Of a DNA stretch of 64,000 nt, positions 8,536-19,199 are shown piece by piece (positions within the stretch are counted from its first letter, which is position 1; the number at the start of each line of letters is the position of its first letter). The position numbers and the translations under genes are program-made. The notes below the pieces were generated by a model, which searched no databases, was not told the origin of the DNA, and worked only from the letters and a program-made list of their open reading frames with translations. The stretch is from Granulicella paludicola (GTDB lineage: Bacteria > Acidobacteriota > Terriglobia > Terriglobales > Acidobacteriaceae): positions 62,001 through 126,000 of the forward strand of contig NZ_JAGSYC010000026.1 in assembly GCF_025685545.1 (NCBI RefSeq), read 5' to 3'.

Positions 8536-9966
8536 TCAGCGAGAAGCCACTGCAATCGGAGAAGCCTTCTCTCCGGCATGGAAGTTCGTCCACGGGCCTG
8601 CCTTCATATCATGCAGGATCGGCTTCTGCCAGGCGAACTGAGGATGCTCCACAAAGTACGGTGCTGCGAAAAAGTCTTCTCCGCAGGGATGTCCTGCGCG
8701 CGCAATGAAGCTCATCTTCTCCGCCATGTTCGCGTCCATCACCTTGCCTGTAACAGCGCCCGAAGCAGCGAAGGGAGGATTGTCCCACACCGGCTCGCCG
8801 ATCGACGAGGTCTCTTCATGTCCGCACAGACTGCGCTTGCCGGCTTCGATCTTCTTATCGAAGCTGTCGTAATGGTCGGAGAGGTACGCCTCAGCGAGAG
8901 CGGTATCGAGCTTGCCATAGTGCTTCTGCATGAACTGCTCGGCAGTGATATGGCGCGCGTTCATCGAGCTCGACATGTTCTTCGGATCAAAGCCACTGGT
9001 GTCGTCCTTGATGATCGCCGGGTCGGCAACAAAGTTCGCCGAGACGAAGTAGCCGTCCTTCTTCTTTGTCAGCGGCGTGTGGTGAAGTCCCAGTTCGAGG
9101 TAGGCGATCTCGTTCGTCTTGCGATCGCCGATCATCCACGAGTTCGCGTAGCCGCCGTTGTTGCCCTTGCGCATGATCGCCGCGTACTCGTCGATCGAGG
9201 TCGCATATTGCATGGCCTTACGCGAGCGCTGGAACTCCGGCGTAGCGTTGGGATCGAAGACGTTGATCTGCGGCAGCGTGGTTTCAGTGATCATCAACCC
9301 GCTGGCATTGACGCCGAAGTCGTCCTGGCTGGTGATGATGCCCGCCGCGCCGTCCATCAGGAAGTGCTGGCCCTTGCTGGGCACGATGTCGAAGATGTAA
9401 TTCCAGCGCTCGCCTTCGGCATACGAAGACCAGTTGCTGTGCGCTATCACGATCTTGCCGTCCTTCGTCGCAGACCCCGTAGCGATAAAGGCGCTGCATT
9501 TGCCGGGAGCCTTCGCTCCAGCAGGCACAGGCTTCTTCTGCTTCTGCAGCATCCACGGAAGGTAGTAATCCGTCAGTTCAAGCTGTCCGTTCATCGCCAC
9601 AACGTCCCAGACATCAAGCTTGGAGCCGTGCGCCTTCAAGCCATCCGCGATGCCCTGCAGTTCGGCCTGATATTCAGGGTCGAGGTGGGGCCACAGCACC
9701 GTCTTGCCCGCGTCGCGAAAGAAGGCCCAGTCTTTGTGTAGCGTCGTCTTGTTCTCGAGTTGGAATACATGGAGGTTGTCTTCGATCTGCGCGGTGAGCA
9801 GATACCCATGCTGAAACCCGATCTGTTCCGGCGTCCCAGCAAGATGAACGTAGGTCCAACCACCCTCGTCGAACTTATAGGCACCGTCGAGGCGACTGTC
9901 CGGCGCGGGTGCGGCAAAGGCGGCGATAGAGCTGAAGGCAAGTAAGGCGAGGGCTGCAAGGCGCAT
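8536..9966 (-). CDS. Exported C45 / phospholipase-B-like Ntn-hydrolase
   Basis: The 476-residue product has a signal peptide (about 1-19). Its body resembles the C45 acyltransferase and phospholipase-B-like (LAMA) group of N-terminal-nucleophile hydrolases. Features include GFQHGYLLTAQIED near 50-63, a likely nucleophile Cys157 in PGKCSAFIATG, then HSNWSSY and DFGVNASGLMITETTL. If it follows the family it self-cleaves before Cys157 and hydrolyses an amide or ester in the periplasm; the substrate cannot be told from sequence. A good AGGAG lies about nine bases before ATG. It lies upstream of an Oar-like receptor on the same strand, with a terminator between them. The family call is fairly sure, the activity is not. 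Confidence 0.8.
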   Translation of the reverse strand: MRLAALALLAFSSIAAFAAPAPDSRLDGAYKFDEGGWTYVHLAGTPEQIGFQHGYLLTAQIEDNLHVFQLENKTTLHKDWAFFRDAGKTVLWPHLDPEYQAELQGIADGLKAHGSKLDVWDVVAMNGQLELTDYYLPWMLQKQKKPVPAGAKAPGKCSAFIATGSATKDGKIVIAHSNWSSYAEGERWNYIFDIVPSKGQHFLMDGAAGIITSQDDFGVNASGLMITETTLPQINVFDPNATPEFQRSRKAMQYATSIDEYAAIMRKGNNGGYANSWMIGDRKTNEIAYLELGLHHTPLTKKKDGYFVSANFVADPAIIKDDTSGFDPKNMSSSMNARHITAEQFMQKHYGKLDTALAEAYLSDHYDSFDKKIEAGKRSLCGHEETSSIGEPVWDNPPFAASGAVTGKVMDANMAEKMSFIARAGHPCGEDFFAAPYFVEHPQFAWQKPILHDMKAGPWTNFHAGEKASPIAVASR

Positions 9967-10140
9967 AGCAGAGGTCTCCTACGTGAAGCGTGAGTTGAGT
10001 GTATGCGAAACAAGCCCAGCCGCGAACGGGAAAACACTTTGGCTGCAAGGAACGGAGTGCGACGCTCGGCCTCGCGGTGCAGCATACTGGTTATGACGAA
10101 TCTTTCGAGTATTTTCAGCGCTGAGACAGGACTTACGACT

Positions 10141-11223
10141 ATGGCAAAACAGAACAGCAATGCGGCGACCCCGGTCTTTGCGGGCAAGGCGTGGCAGCAG
10201 GTGCTGGCCCGCGATGCGTCCGCAGACGGACAATTCGTGTATGCCGTGAAGTCCACCGGAATCTACTGTCGGCCAAGCTGCGCCAGCCGCAAGCCGGAGC
10301 GCAAGAACGTCAGCTTCTTCCCGAACCCCGCGCTGGCCGAGGCCGCTGGCTTTCGCGCCTGCCTGCGCTGCGAGCCGCTGCTCGCCGCGCCGAAGGAAGA
10401 TCCGCAGGCGGACGCCATCAAGAAAGCTGCCGAGTACATGGCCGCACATGCGGGACAGCGCAAGTCGCTGGACCAGGTCGCAGAGGCTTCCGGCTTGGGC
10501 CGCTTTGCCTTGCAGCGCGGCTTCAAGCGCGTGCTGGGTGTTACGCCTGCGGAGTTCGCTCGCGAGCAGCGCAAGGACCGTTTCCGCGACAAGGTGCGTG
10601 AACCGAAGCTGCGCGTAACCGACGCCGTGTACGAGGCGGGATTCGGCTCCAGCAGTCGGGTCTATGAAAACGTTGACGCGTTGCTGGGCATGAGTCCAAC
10701 CGCGATGAAGCTGGGCGGCGCTGGGGAGACGATTCGCTACGCCATGGCAGAGTCTGTGCTGGGCCGCGTGTTAGTGGGGACGACCGAGCGCGGACTGTGC
10801 GCCGTGCTGTTTGCCGAGTCCGACGCAGAGGCAGCAGTGGATCTGCGCGAGCGGTTTCCGCAGGCAGTGTTGCGGCGTGACGATGCCGAGCTGAAGGACG
10901 CCGTCGAGTTTGTGGTGGACCGGCTATACGAGAGCTCTTCTGCAAGCACGCTTCCCTTCCACGTCCGCGCTACAGCGTTCCAGCGGCGCGTGTGGGAGGC
11001 GCTGCTGGCTATTCCACGCGGTGAAACGCGAACCTACGCCGAGATAGCCGAAGCGATCGGCTCTCCTAAGGCTGTGCGCGCTGTAGGAACAGCCTGCGGA
11101 GCGAACGTGCTGGCCGTGGTGATTCCCTGCCATCGCGTGGTGGGGGCCGATGGTCGACTGACCGGTTATCGCTGGGGTACGGAGCGTAAGCGGCAACTTC
11201 TAGAGATGGAGCAGGAGTCCTAA
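10141..11223 (+). CDS. ada: Bifunctional Ada: methylphosphotriester/O6-methylguanine DNA methyltransferase and AraC-type activator
   Basis: The 360-residue product (E. coli Ada has 354) has the three expected parts. The N-terminal zinc domain has Cys43, Cys47, Cys74 and Cys77 (TGIYCRPSC and CLRCEP), Cys43 being the likely methyl acceptor. An AraC-type helix-turn-helix lies at about 90-185 (LDQVAEASGLGRFALQRGF). The C-terminal methyltransferase has acceptor Cys330 in VIPCHRVV. It repairs alkylated DNA and, once methylated, activates alkylation-response genes. The frame is open from 10003, but the ATG at 10141 with AGGA nine bases upstream gives the family N-terminus; the extra residues upstream look unlike protein. 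No alkA or alkB lies beside it. Confidence 0.95.
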   Translation: MAKQNSNAATPVFAGKAWQQVLARDASADGQFVYAVKSTGIYCRPSCASRKPERKNVSFFPNPALAEAAGFRACLRCEPLLAAPKEDPQADAIKKAAEYMAAHAGQRKSLDQVAEASGLGRFALQRGFKRVLGVTPAEFAREQRKDRFRDKVREPKLRVTDAVYEAGFGSSSRVYENVDALLGMSPTAMKLGGAGETIRYAMAESVLGRVLVGTTERGLCAVLFAESDAEAAVDLRERFPQAVLRRDDAELKDAVEFVVDRLYESSSASTLPFHVRATAFQRRVWEALLAIPRGETRTYAEIAEAIGSPKAVRAVGTACGANVLAVVIPCHRVVGADGRLTGYRWGTERKRQLLEMEQES

Positions 11224-11319
11224 CGAGGTCCGGACCGCAACAAGTTCGGCGTAAAGGCGTCTAAAATTGACGTAGCTGCTTCTTGGCAGCGCGCCTCTGC
11301 GCTTACAGGTCCTCGCTCG

Positions 11320-12525
11320 ATGAAACTGCGTCCCGTTGTTCTGGTTCTCCTGATCCTGGCTGGCTTTTACTACCTGACGTCGCGGCTGATTCCTCAGGGC
11401 GCGCTGGCTGACATCATGGAACACAAGCTGGCCGAGACAAAGGGCCTGATCGTGAGTGGACCGATCAACCACTTCGGTCTCACCGAAGCCAACGCCGCGC
11501 CGACCGTCGATGCGGAGGAGCAGCAAAATATCGGCGTCTACAAGAAGGCGCTGCCTTCGGTGGTGAACATCACCTCGACGCAGGTCGCGTACGACTTCTT
11601 TTACCGCGCGTATCCACAGCAGGGACAAGGTTCCGGCTTCATTCTCGACAAAGACGGGCACATTTTGACCAACAACCACGTGGTCGAAGGCGCGCAGCAG
11701 GTCGAAGTAACACTTTCGAATCAGAAGAAGTACAAGGCGACTGTTGTAGCTGTCGATAGGACGCACGACATTGCGCTGCTCCAGATCCATAACGTAACGA
11801 ACCTGGAGCCTGCGACTCTGGCGGATTCAGCTGGCTTGCTGGTAGGACAGCGTGTGTACGCGCTGGGCAATCCGTTTGGCTTCTCGGGCACGATGACGCG
11901 CGGCATCATCTCGGCGCTGCGTGCGGTGCAGCTGCCGAGTGGCGTGAAAATCGACAATGCGATCCAGACGGATGCTTCGGTGAATCCGGGCAATTCCGGC
12001 GGGCCGCTGCTGAACTCGCATGGAGATGTGATCGGCATCACGACGATGATTGCGACCAATCCGAACGGCAATGCGGATCAGTCTGCTGGTATTGGATTTG
12101 CGATCCCGATTGCTACGGCGAAGGCTGTTCTAGGCGACTTCGCCAAATACGGTCATGTTCGTCGGCCTTCGCTGGACATTGTGACGATTCCGATTGGGCC
12201 GGATATTGCGGAGGAGCTTGGCTTGCCTTCGATGCCGGGAATCCTTGTGGAACGAGTACTTCCGGGCGGAGCAGCCCAGATTGCGGGCATTCATGGCGGA
12301 ACGCAGCGCATGTATATGGGTAACGAGCCGGTGATGCTTGGCGGCGATCTGATCGTCGGAATGGACGGCGATGAGGTTGCTTCTCCGCAGGATCTTGGCA
12401 ACGCGCTGAATGAGCATCATCCTGGCGATGTGGTGACGATTGTGGTTTTCCGGGGACAGAAGAAGATGTCGTTCAAGGTGACGCTGTCGGATGCGAAAGA
12501 AACCGCGAATGGGCAGACTGCCTGA
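11320..12525 (+). CDS. HtrA/DegP-type serine protease with one PDZ domain
   Basis: The 401-residue product has an N-terminal hydrophobic anchor (about 5-20), a trypsin-like domain (about 75-275) and a single PDZ domain (about 285-390). The catalytic triad is clear: His120 in TNNHVV, Asp150 in RTHDIALL and Ser226 in NPGNSGGPL. With one PDZ domain and an uncleaved-looking anchor it resembles DegS or HhoA-like quality-control proteases facing the periplasm, degrading or sensing misfolded envelope proteins. It begins 96 bp after ada. The SD is weak. Whether it is a DegS-type sensor or a general protease cannot be decided here. Confidence 0.93.
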   Translation: MKLRPVVLVLLILAGFYYLTSRLIPQGALADIMEHKLAETKGLIVSGPINHFGLTEANAAPTVDAEEQQNIGVYKKALPSVVNITSTQVAYDFFYRAYPQQGQGSGFILDKDGHILTNNHVVEGAQQVEVTLSNQKKYKATVVAVDRTHDIALLQIHNVTNLEPATLADSAGLLVGQRVYALGNPFGFSGTMTRGIISALRAVQLPSGVKIDNAIQTDASVNPGNSGGPLLNSHGDVIGITTMIATNPNGNADQSAGIGFAIPIATAKAVLGDFAKYGHVRRPSLDIVTIPIGPDIAEELGLPSMPGILVERVLPGGAAQIAGIHGGTQRMYMGNEPVMLGGDLIVGMDGDEVASPQDLGNALNEHHPGDVVTIVVFRGQKKMSFKVTLSDAKETANGQTA

Positions 12526-12812
12526 CCCCTCCCCCCTCTCCCCCTGACTTTAAGTCCTAAAGTCTTGACGGGCTGTGGGTTAGGTCTGGACTTCGGGCCA
12601 GCAGACTGCAGTGAAAACTGTCTTGCTTTTGCGCCTTTACTTAATTATAGAAGATTGGGATGGGCAAACATCCATTGCTATTCTCTTTTGAATGTGTTGG
12701 TTAGAAGATTTGGGGGTCGACAGGTTTTGGTGGCGTTGGCGGCCTCCAAGTCCATTGCGGCGGTATCGGTTGGAAAGAGGCAAGCGGTATGCACAGCGAT
12801 GGGCGTTTGCGG

Positions 12813-12869
12813 GGTCCTTCGACTTCGTTTGTCGCAAGATGCCGCGCCAAACTCCGCTCAGGATGACAG
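12813..12869. repeat. Possible dispersed intergenic repeat (gtccttcgactt ... cgctcaggatgaca)
   Basis: The two halves gtccttcgacttcg and ccgctcaggatgacag match a pattern I recognise from intergenic regions of many environmental bacterial genomes. Here they are separated by about 25 bases that may be an insertion. Only one copy is in the window, so repetition cannot be shown. Confidence 0.3.
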
Positions 12870-12920
12870 CTTCCGATTAGGGCAACGGTACGGAACTCCA
12901 GCAGACCAGAGCAGAAGCAG

Positions 12921-12953
12921 AACGGCCCGGAGCTTTGGAAGCTCCGGGCCGTT
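12921..12953 (-). terminator. Strong hairpin closing the Oar-like gene at 12971
   Basis: A perfect 15-bp inverted repeat (12921-12935 with 12939-12953) has a 3-base loop. It lies 17 bases after the stop of the minus-strand receptor gene. The T-tract is poor, but the stem is very stable. Confidence 0.75.
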
Positions 12954-12970
12954 CCAGGTTCAGGTGAGGT

Positions 12971-15900
12971 TTAGAAGAACAGCTTGGCGTTGAACTGCAT
13001 CTGACGTGCCGTGTAGAGGCCGTTGTTCGTGCCGCTGGTGGCGCCGAAGGCAGCGAGACGCTGCGCCACGGTGGTGCCAGTGCTGAGGTTCGGGTTGGGG
13101 GCGATGCAGCCCTGTAGGACAGAGCCGGTGGGGACCGATGTGTTCTGGCAGGTGACGGTGACGGTGCCGGTGGAGCTGGTACCTGCGCCGCTGAGGTACT
13201 GCGACAGGGTAGCCACCTGGCCGGTGACGACGGTGTGGTTCAGGAGGTTGAAGGCATCCGCCTGGAACTGCATGTAGATCTTGCCGTGGATGGGGAAGTC
13301 GCGGGAGACGCGGAAGTCGAAGTCGTTGAAGCCCACACCGATGATGCTGTTGCGACCGACCTGGGGAGGACGACCGGTCGTGGCTACACCCGAGCCAGAG
13401 CTCATCGCGCCGCCGTAGATACCGCCGTCGTCGCCGTAGCTGGAGGCGCTGGTCGAACCGGAGTAGACCGTACCGCTCATGGAGAGGAAGAGAGGCTGAC
13501 CGGCCGAAGCGATCTCCGAACCGGAGAAGGTCCAGTCGTCGATAGCGTGCTTCAGGATGCGGTTGCTCTCGAAGAGGCGCGGCTTGTAGACGAAGGTGAG
13601 GGTGAAGCGGTTGCGGATGTCGATGTCGGACAGGCCGTTTTCTGCGCGCTGGTTGTTGGGATCGAGCGCCGGGTCGCCGCCGTAGAAGGTGCCGTTCGCG
13701 CCGCCGACCTGGCCGGTATCGCTGGCGTGAGACCAGGTGTAGTTGAGGATGGCCTCAAAGCCGTTGGCGAAGGGGCGGCGGACGGTTGCGGCTGCCGAGT
13801 TGTACCAGGTGTTGGCCTTGGAGAAGCCGACGTTGTAGGTAGCGATGTTCGGGTTAATACGGTCAGAGGGCAGGTAGACGGGAACAGTCAGCTGCTTCGT
13901 CACGTTGTTGTTGATGTCCTGCACGTTGTAGGTGCGGAGACCGTGGGGCGTCTGACCGAGCAGGTTGGCATCGATGAAAACCGGCAGACGCATACCGCGG
14001 GTGCCGACGTAGCCAACGGAGAGGGACATCTTGCCGGGAAGCGCCTGCTCGACGGAGAGATCTGCTTCGTGCGCGTAGGGCGGAACGAAGTTGGGGTCCA
14101 GACCGTGGAAGCTCTGAGCACCGGCGAGCGCAGGGCCGTTGACCGTGGGAACGGTGCCGCCGTTCGGAACGAGCGAACCCGAGATCGAAGGGCCGGTCGG
14201 CTGGAAGGGAACGTTGGGGAAGCGGAGCGTAGCTGCCTGCGTACCCGTTCCGGGGACAGCGTTGCAGGAGACGGTGGTGGTGGCAGTCTTGGTAGCACCG
14301 CAACCGGCGTAGTTGTAGTTGATCTGGACGACGCCGTTTTCTACGCGGTCAGCATAGTAGGTGCTGCCCTGGTTGAGAGCGGAGAAGAGACCGTAGCCAC
14401 CGCGAACGACGGTACCGGTGTAGGGCTCCCATGAGAAGCCGACGCGGGGCTGAACGCGGTTGAGGACGTTCTTGATCTGCTGGCTATAGGTGGGGAACGG
14501 GTTGCCGTAGACCAGCGGGTTGATGCCCGCGGGCGGGGTGGTGTACTGCGGAGCGGGGGTGAGCTGAACGTCGTAACGGACGCCAGCAGTGAGGGTGAAG
14601 TTGTGAGCGAGCTTCCACGTGTCTTCGGCGAAGCCGTCGATCATGTTCATGTAGAAGTCGTCCTTACCCTGCTGACCGGCTGCGGTGTTGATGCGGTCGA
14701 CGGTCTGGACGAAGCTGGTGTAGTGGTAGCCAGCGAAGGGATCGGTATCGCCTGCCTGACCAGCGAACGCATCCTGCACGTAGGACTGGAAGTTGGCGTT
14801 GTTGTTGGTACCGGAGTAGCTGTAGATGCCGCCGCCCTGGAAGAGGTTGATCATGACCTCGTGGACGTTGTTGTAGTCGCCACCGAACTTGAAGGTGTGG
14901 TGACCGTGGGTCAGCGAGAAGACATCGGTGAACTGGATGCGGTGCTCGTCGGGCTCCGCTACGCGGGGCAGAGCGTTGGGCATGCCGAAGGTGACGAGGC
15001 CAGTGCCGACCGAGGGTCCGGGAGCGTTGGCACCGGCGGTCTCAAGATCTCGACCGTACTGGAAGTGGATCTGGTTGACGGCATTATTGCCGATCTGGGT
15101 GGTGAGGCCGGCGACGAGAAAGCGCTCGTGGTAGCTGGTGGGCGCGTTGGTCGAGGGCGAGCTGTTGGTGAAGGTGTTCGCCGGGCTGTAGCCGTAGGTG
15201 GAATCGAAGTCGACGAAGTTGTAGTCAACGAAGGCATCGTTCTTCGAGTTGATGTGCCAGTCGACGCGCGGGAAGAAGAGGTTCTGCTTCTGGAAGCGGC
15301 CGGGGGCTGCGCTGGACTGCGCCTGCAGGAAGGTGATAGCGGAGAGACACTGGGTGGCGGTGATGCCGAAGGTCTGCGTGTAGCCGGTGGTTCCGACGAC
15401 CGGGCACTGCGCCGGAGACGCGGTGTTGTTGGTGGTGTAGGAGCCGGTGGAGGTGGGGGTGATGGTGTTGGAGTCCGAGTAGAGGACGCGGCCGACCTTG
15501 CGGAAGCCGTCATAGGTGAAGAACAGGAAGAGACGGTCCTTCATGATCGGGCCGCCGATGGAGCCACCGAACTGGTTCTGCTGGTGGATGGGCTGCGTGA
15601 GCAGGAAGGGCGTGCCGCCGTTGTGCAGGGCCTGGAACTTGCTGTAGGGATCGAGCGCGTTGAGGTCGGGGTAGCGGAGCAGGTAGAAGAGATCGCCGTG
15701 GATGGCGTTGGTACCCGACTTGGTGATGGCGTTGACCTGACCACCAGCAGCCTGACCGAACTCGACGGAGTAGTTCGAGGTTTCAGCCTGGAACTCCTTG
15801 ATGGAGTCGATGGAATAAACGTAGGGTGCGCCGGAGGAACGGCCGCGAGCCTCAGAGAACAGCATCTGGTTGTTGTTGGAACCGTCGACGTAGTTCTGGT

Positions 15901-16462
15901 TGTAGAGGCCGGAGATGCCGTGGAAGCTGACGAGACCGGAGCCGCCGTCCTGAACGACGTTGGGGGTATTGAGAACGAAGGCCGACCAGTTGCGGGTGGC
16001 GACGGGGAGGTTCTCAAGCAGAGCGGGATCGAAAGTCTGCGAGACTTCGGTCTTCTGGGTGTCGAGGATGGGGGTCTCGGAGGTGACCTCAACGACGGAG
16101 GCTACGGAGCCAGCGGGCAGGGTCTCGTTGATGGTGAGCACCTGGCCGACGGTGAGCAGGAGGTTCTTCTGGTCGACCTTGCCGAAGGAGGCGCCGGTGG
16201 CGCTGACGGTGTAGTGGCCGGGAACGAGGAATGGGGCGTTGTAAAGGCCGGCGCCGTCGGTGGTGAGCGTACGGGAGACGCCGGTATCGGTGTTGGTCAC
16301 GATGACCGTGGCGCCGGGGACGGCAGCGCCCCCATTGTCGGTGATGGTGCCGGTAATGTTGCCGTTACCAGAGGTCTGGGCGGCAAGCGGTAGAGCAGCA
16401 GCGAAGGCAAACGCCGAACAGAGAGCGGCGGTACGCAGACGGGCTGAGAAGAGGTTAGACAT
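12971..16462 (-). CDS. Large Oar-like TonB-dependent outer-membrane protein
   Basis: The 1163-residue product starts at the ATG at 16462, which has AGGAG nine bases upstream and gives the signal peptide MSNLFSARLRTAALCSAF. The frame is open further upstream, but the extra residues do not look like a leader. A carboxypeptidase-regulatory-like domain (about 33-115, GTITDNGGAAVPGATV) and a plug region with ENLPVATRNWS and GGQVNAITKSGTN follow, then a long barrel ending in QMQFNAKLFF. It is probably a TonB-coupled transporter or surface protein of unknown ligand. It is oriented like the downstream hairpin and stands alone as a transcription unit. Confidence 0.92.
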   Translation of the reverse strand: MSNLFSARLRTAALCSAFAFAAALPLAAQTSGNGNITGTITDNGGAAVPGATVIVTNTDTGVSRTLTTDGAGLYNAPFLVPGHYTVSATGASFGKVDQKNLLLTVGQVLTINETLPAGSVASVVEVTSETPILDTQKTEVSQTFDPALLENLPVATRNWSAFVLNTPNVVQDGGSGLVSFHGISGLYNQNYVDGSNNNQMLFSEARGRSSGAPYVYSIDSIKEFQAETSNYSVEFGQAAGGQVNAITKSGTNAIHGDLFYLLRYPDLNALDPYSKFQALHNGGTPFLLTQPIHQQNQFGGSIGGPIMKDRLFLFFTYDGFRKVGRVLYSDSNTITPTSTGSYTTNNTASPAQCPVVGTTGYTQTFGITATQCLSAITFLQAQSSAAPGRFQKQNLFFPRVDWHINSKNDAFVDYNFVDFDSTYGYSPANTFTNSSPSTNAPTSYHERFLVAGLTTQIGNNAVNQIHFQYGRDLETAGANAPGPSVGTGLVTFGMPNALPRVAEPDEHRIQFTDVFSLTHGHHTFKFGGDYNNVHEVMINLFQGGGIYSYSGTNNNANFQSYVQDAFAGQAGDTDPFAGYHYTSFVQTVDRINTAAGQQGKDDFYMNMIDGFAEDTWKLAHNFTLTAGVRYDVQLTPAPQYTTPPAGINPLVYGNPFPTYSQQIKNVLNRVQPRVGFSWEPYTGTVVRGGYGLFSALNQGSTYYADRVENGVVQINYNYAGCGATKTATTTVSCNAVPGTGTQAATLRFPNVPFQPTGPSISGSLVPNGGTVPTVNGPALAGAQSFHGLDPNFVPPYAHEADLSVEQALPGKMSLSVGYVGTRGMRLPVFIDANLLGQTPHGLRTYNVQDINNNVTKQLTVPVYLPSDRINPNIATYNVGFSKANTWYNSAAATVRRPFANGFEAILNYTWSHASDTGQVGGANGTFYGGDPALDPNNQRAENGLSDIDIRNRFTLTFVYKPRLFESNRILKHAIDDWTFSGSEIASAGQPLFLSMSGTVYSGSTSASSYGDDGGIYGGAMSSGSGVATTGRPPQVGRNSIIGVGFNDFDFRVSRDFPIHGKIYMQFQADAFNLLNHTVVTGQVATLSQYLSGAGTSSTGTVTVTCQNTSVPTGSVLQGCIAPNPNLSTGTTVAQRLAAFGATSGTNNGLYTARQMQFNAKLFF

Positions 16463-16491
16463 AGGTTGGCACTCCTGAAGTGTGTTGCGAT

Positions 16492-16527
16492 TGGGATTCC
16501 CCTTGCGGGGAGGCCTTGCGAATCCCA
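16492..16527 (-). promoter_or_regulatory. Nested hairpin in the probable 5' leader of the Oar-like gene
   Basis: The 8-bp inverted repeat tgggattc/gaatccca (16492-16499 with 16520-16527) encloses a smaller cccc-ttgc-gggg hairpin. It sits 30-65 bases upstream of the ATG at 16462. It could influence translation or stability of the receptor mRNA; a role is inferred only from position. Confidence 0.3.
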
Positions 16528-16694
16528 CGGCGATCGTGCGCCTGCGGGTTCAGTTAGCGAGATATTTCGGTTTTAAGTGACAAGACTATGCTCTCTGATC
16601 GACGGGGGAGTGTCAATCAAAAGCGCGTGAATTGAAGGTCGCAGGGCGATTGTTCTGAGGGGAATGCGGGGCGTCTGGGCGGAAAACCAGAGCC

Positions 16695-17096
16695 CTAGTG
16701 GAGGGTTTTGGGGATGACGGCGTACTGGAGGAGGGTTTCGAAGGGGACGACGTTCAGGGTGGCCTCGTGGGTGGATTCGAGGACGACGGGGCAGGCGGCT
16801 CCGGCCTGGACGACCTGCAGCCAGCGGGCAGCGCAGACGCACCACTGGTCTCCGGGATGGAGGCCGGGGAAGCCGTACTGCGGCATGGGCGTGGAGAGGT
16901 CGTTGCCGAGATGGGCGGAGACGGCGAGGAACTCCTCTGTGACGACGCAGCAGACGGTGTGCATGCCGAGATCGTTGGGCCCGGTGTTGCAGCAGCCGTC
17001 GCGATAGAAGCCGGTGACGGGGTCAGCGCTGCAGGGTTCGAGGGGTTGGCCGAGCACGTTCTTCTTCGGAGCCATCTGCGGATCGGTCGTTGCCAT
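16695..17096 (-). CDS. DUF2237 family cysteine-rich protein
   Basis: The 133-residue product matches DUF2237 over its whole length: NVLGQPLEPCSADPVTGFYR, then DGCCNTG, GMHTVCCVVTEEFL, GNDLSTP, FPGLHPGDQWCVCAARW and a VLESTHEATL tail. Conserved Cys pairs (DGCC, TVCC, WCVC) and several His suggest metal binding or redox chemistry, but the function of the family is unknown. There is no signal peptide. A TTG start at 17117 is possible; the ATG at 17096 (MATTDPQ) is preferred because the family homology begins soon after it. It lies between an Oar-like gene and the kinase operon, with no obvious partner. Confidence 0.88.
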   Translation of the reverse strand: MATTDPQMAPKKNVLGQPLEPCSADPVTGFYRDGCCNTGPNDLGMHTVCCVVTEEFLAVSAHLGNDLSTPMPQYGFPGLHPGDQWCVCAARWLQVVQAGAACPVVLESTHEATLNVVPFETLLQYAVIPKTLH

Positions 17097-17185
17097 GAGG
17101 TGATTGTAGAGGAACAACGGAGTGAGCAGACGGAAGTGAGGAGACAGGAGTGAAAAGCAACGGAGAAGAGGAGATCGCGGCGTGA

Positions 17186-18738
<1,553 letters not shown>

Positions 18739-18757
<19 letters not shown>

Positions 18758-19161
18758 TGATTCAGGAGCAGCCAGTACATGCCGAGCTGCCGCGTGGCCT
18801 CTGCGAAGTCGGTGAAGTTTACCGGCTTGCGGATATAGCTGTTAACCCCGAGACGGTAGCTGGAGACGATGTCGCGCTCCTCGTCGGATGAGGTGAGGAC
18901 GACAACGGGCATCAGCGCGGTCTTATCACTGGCGCGGATGTTGCGGAGGACCTCAAGACCTTCAACCTTGGGCAGCTTGAGATCGAGCAGGACGAGCTGG
19001 GGCGCGTTGCGCTTGCCGTCAACGATCTCCTGCATAAAAGCGATGGCTTCGGCGCCGTCGCGGGCTACGTGAATATCGTTAGCAACGTTGGCTTTGCGCA
19101 GGGCGCGAATGGCCAGAGCTTCGTGATCGGGATCGTCTTCCACAAGTAGGATCATGGGCAT
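18739..19161 (-). CDS. Single-domain response regulator (Rcp1/CheY-like)
   Basis: The 140-residue product is a lone receiver domain with acidic pocket EDD at 8-10, phosphoacceptor Asp60 in VLLDLKLPK, Thr90 in VVVLTSSDEE and Lys112 in YIRKPVNFTDF. There is no output domain. Rcp1-like regulators of this type pair with phytochrome-like kinases whose HisKA and HATPase match the kinase immediately upstream. It begins 39 bp after that kinase and overlaps the next gene by 19 bp, so the middle of a three-gene relay is the natural reading. The ATG at 19155 is an alternative start. Confidence 0.93.
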
Positions 19162-19199
19162 CAGCTATTTCTCAAGACGGTGAGTACTGCGTGTTAGGT

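Larger units (their letters stand above)
12526..12970. other. 445-bp gene-free region between htrA-like gene and Oar-like gene
   Basis: No open frame here has coding character. The region holds a small inverted repeat (12546-12552 with 12558-12564), a pyrimidine-rich tract just after the htrA stop, and a relatively AT-rich patch near 12630-12690. It also holds a segment at 12813-12869 resembling a dispersed intergenic repeat, and the strong hairpin at 12921-12953. A 142-codon frame crosses it but is rejected as non-coding. Confidence 0.5.

Noticed and set aside
10003-10140. Longer N-terminus for ada
   Set aside because: The added residues lack family similarity; the ATG at 10141 has an SD and gives the usual Ada length.
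12565-12993. 142-codon frame in the htrA-Oar gap
   Set aside because: It crosses the Oar terminator hairpin and the Oar 3' end, has no SD and contains sequence that looks like a translated intergenic repeat.
14603-16393. 596-codon open frame on the plus strand opposite the second Oar-like gene
   Set aside because: It is antisense to a well-supported receptor gene and is made of Gly/Val/Glu/Asp-rich sequence typical of a high-GC shadow frame, with no start signal or domain.
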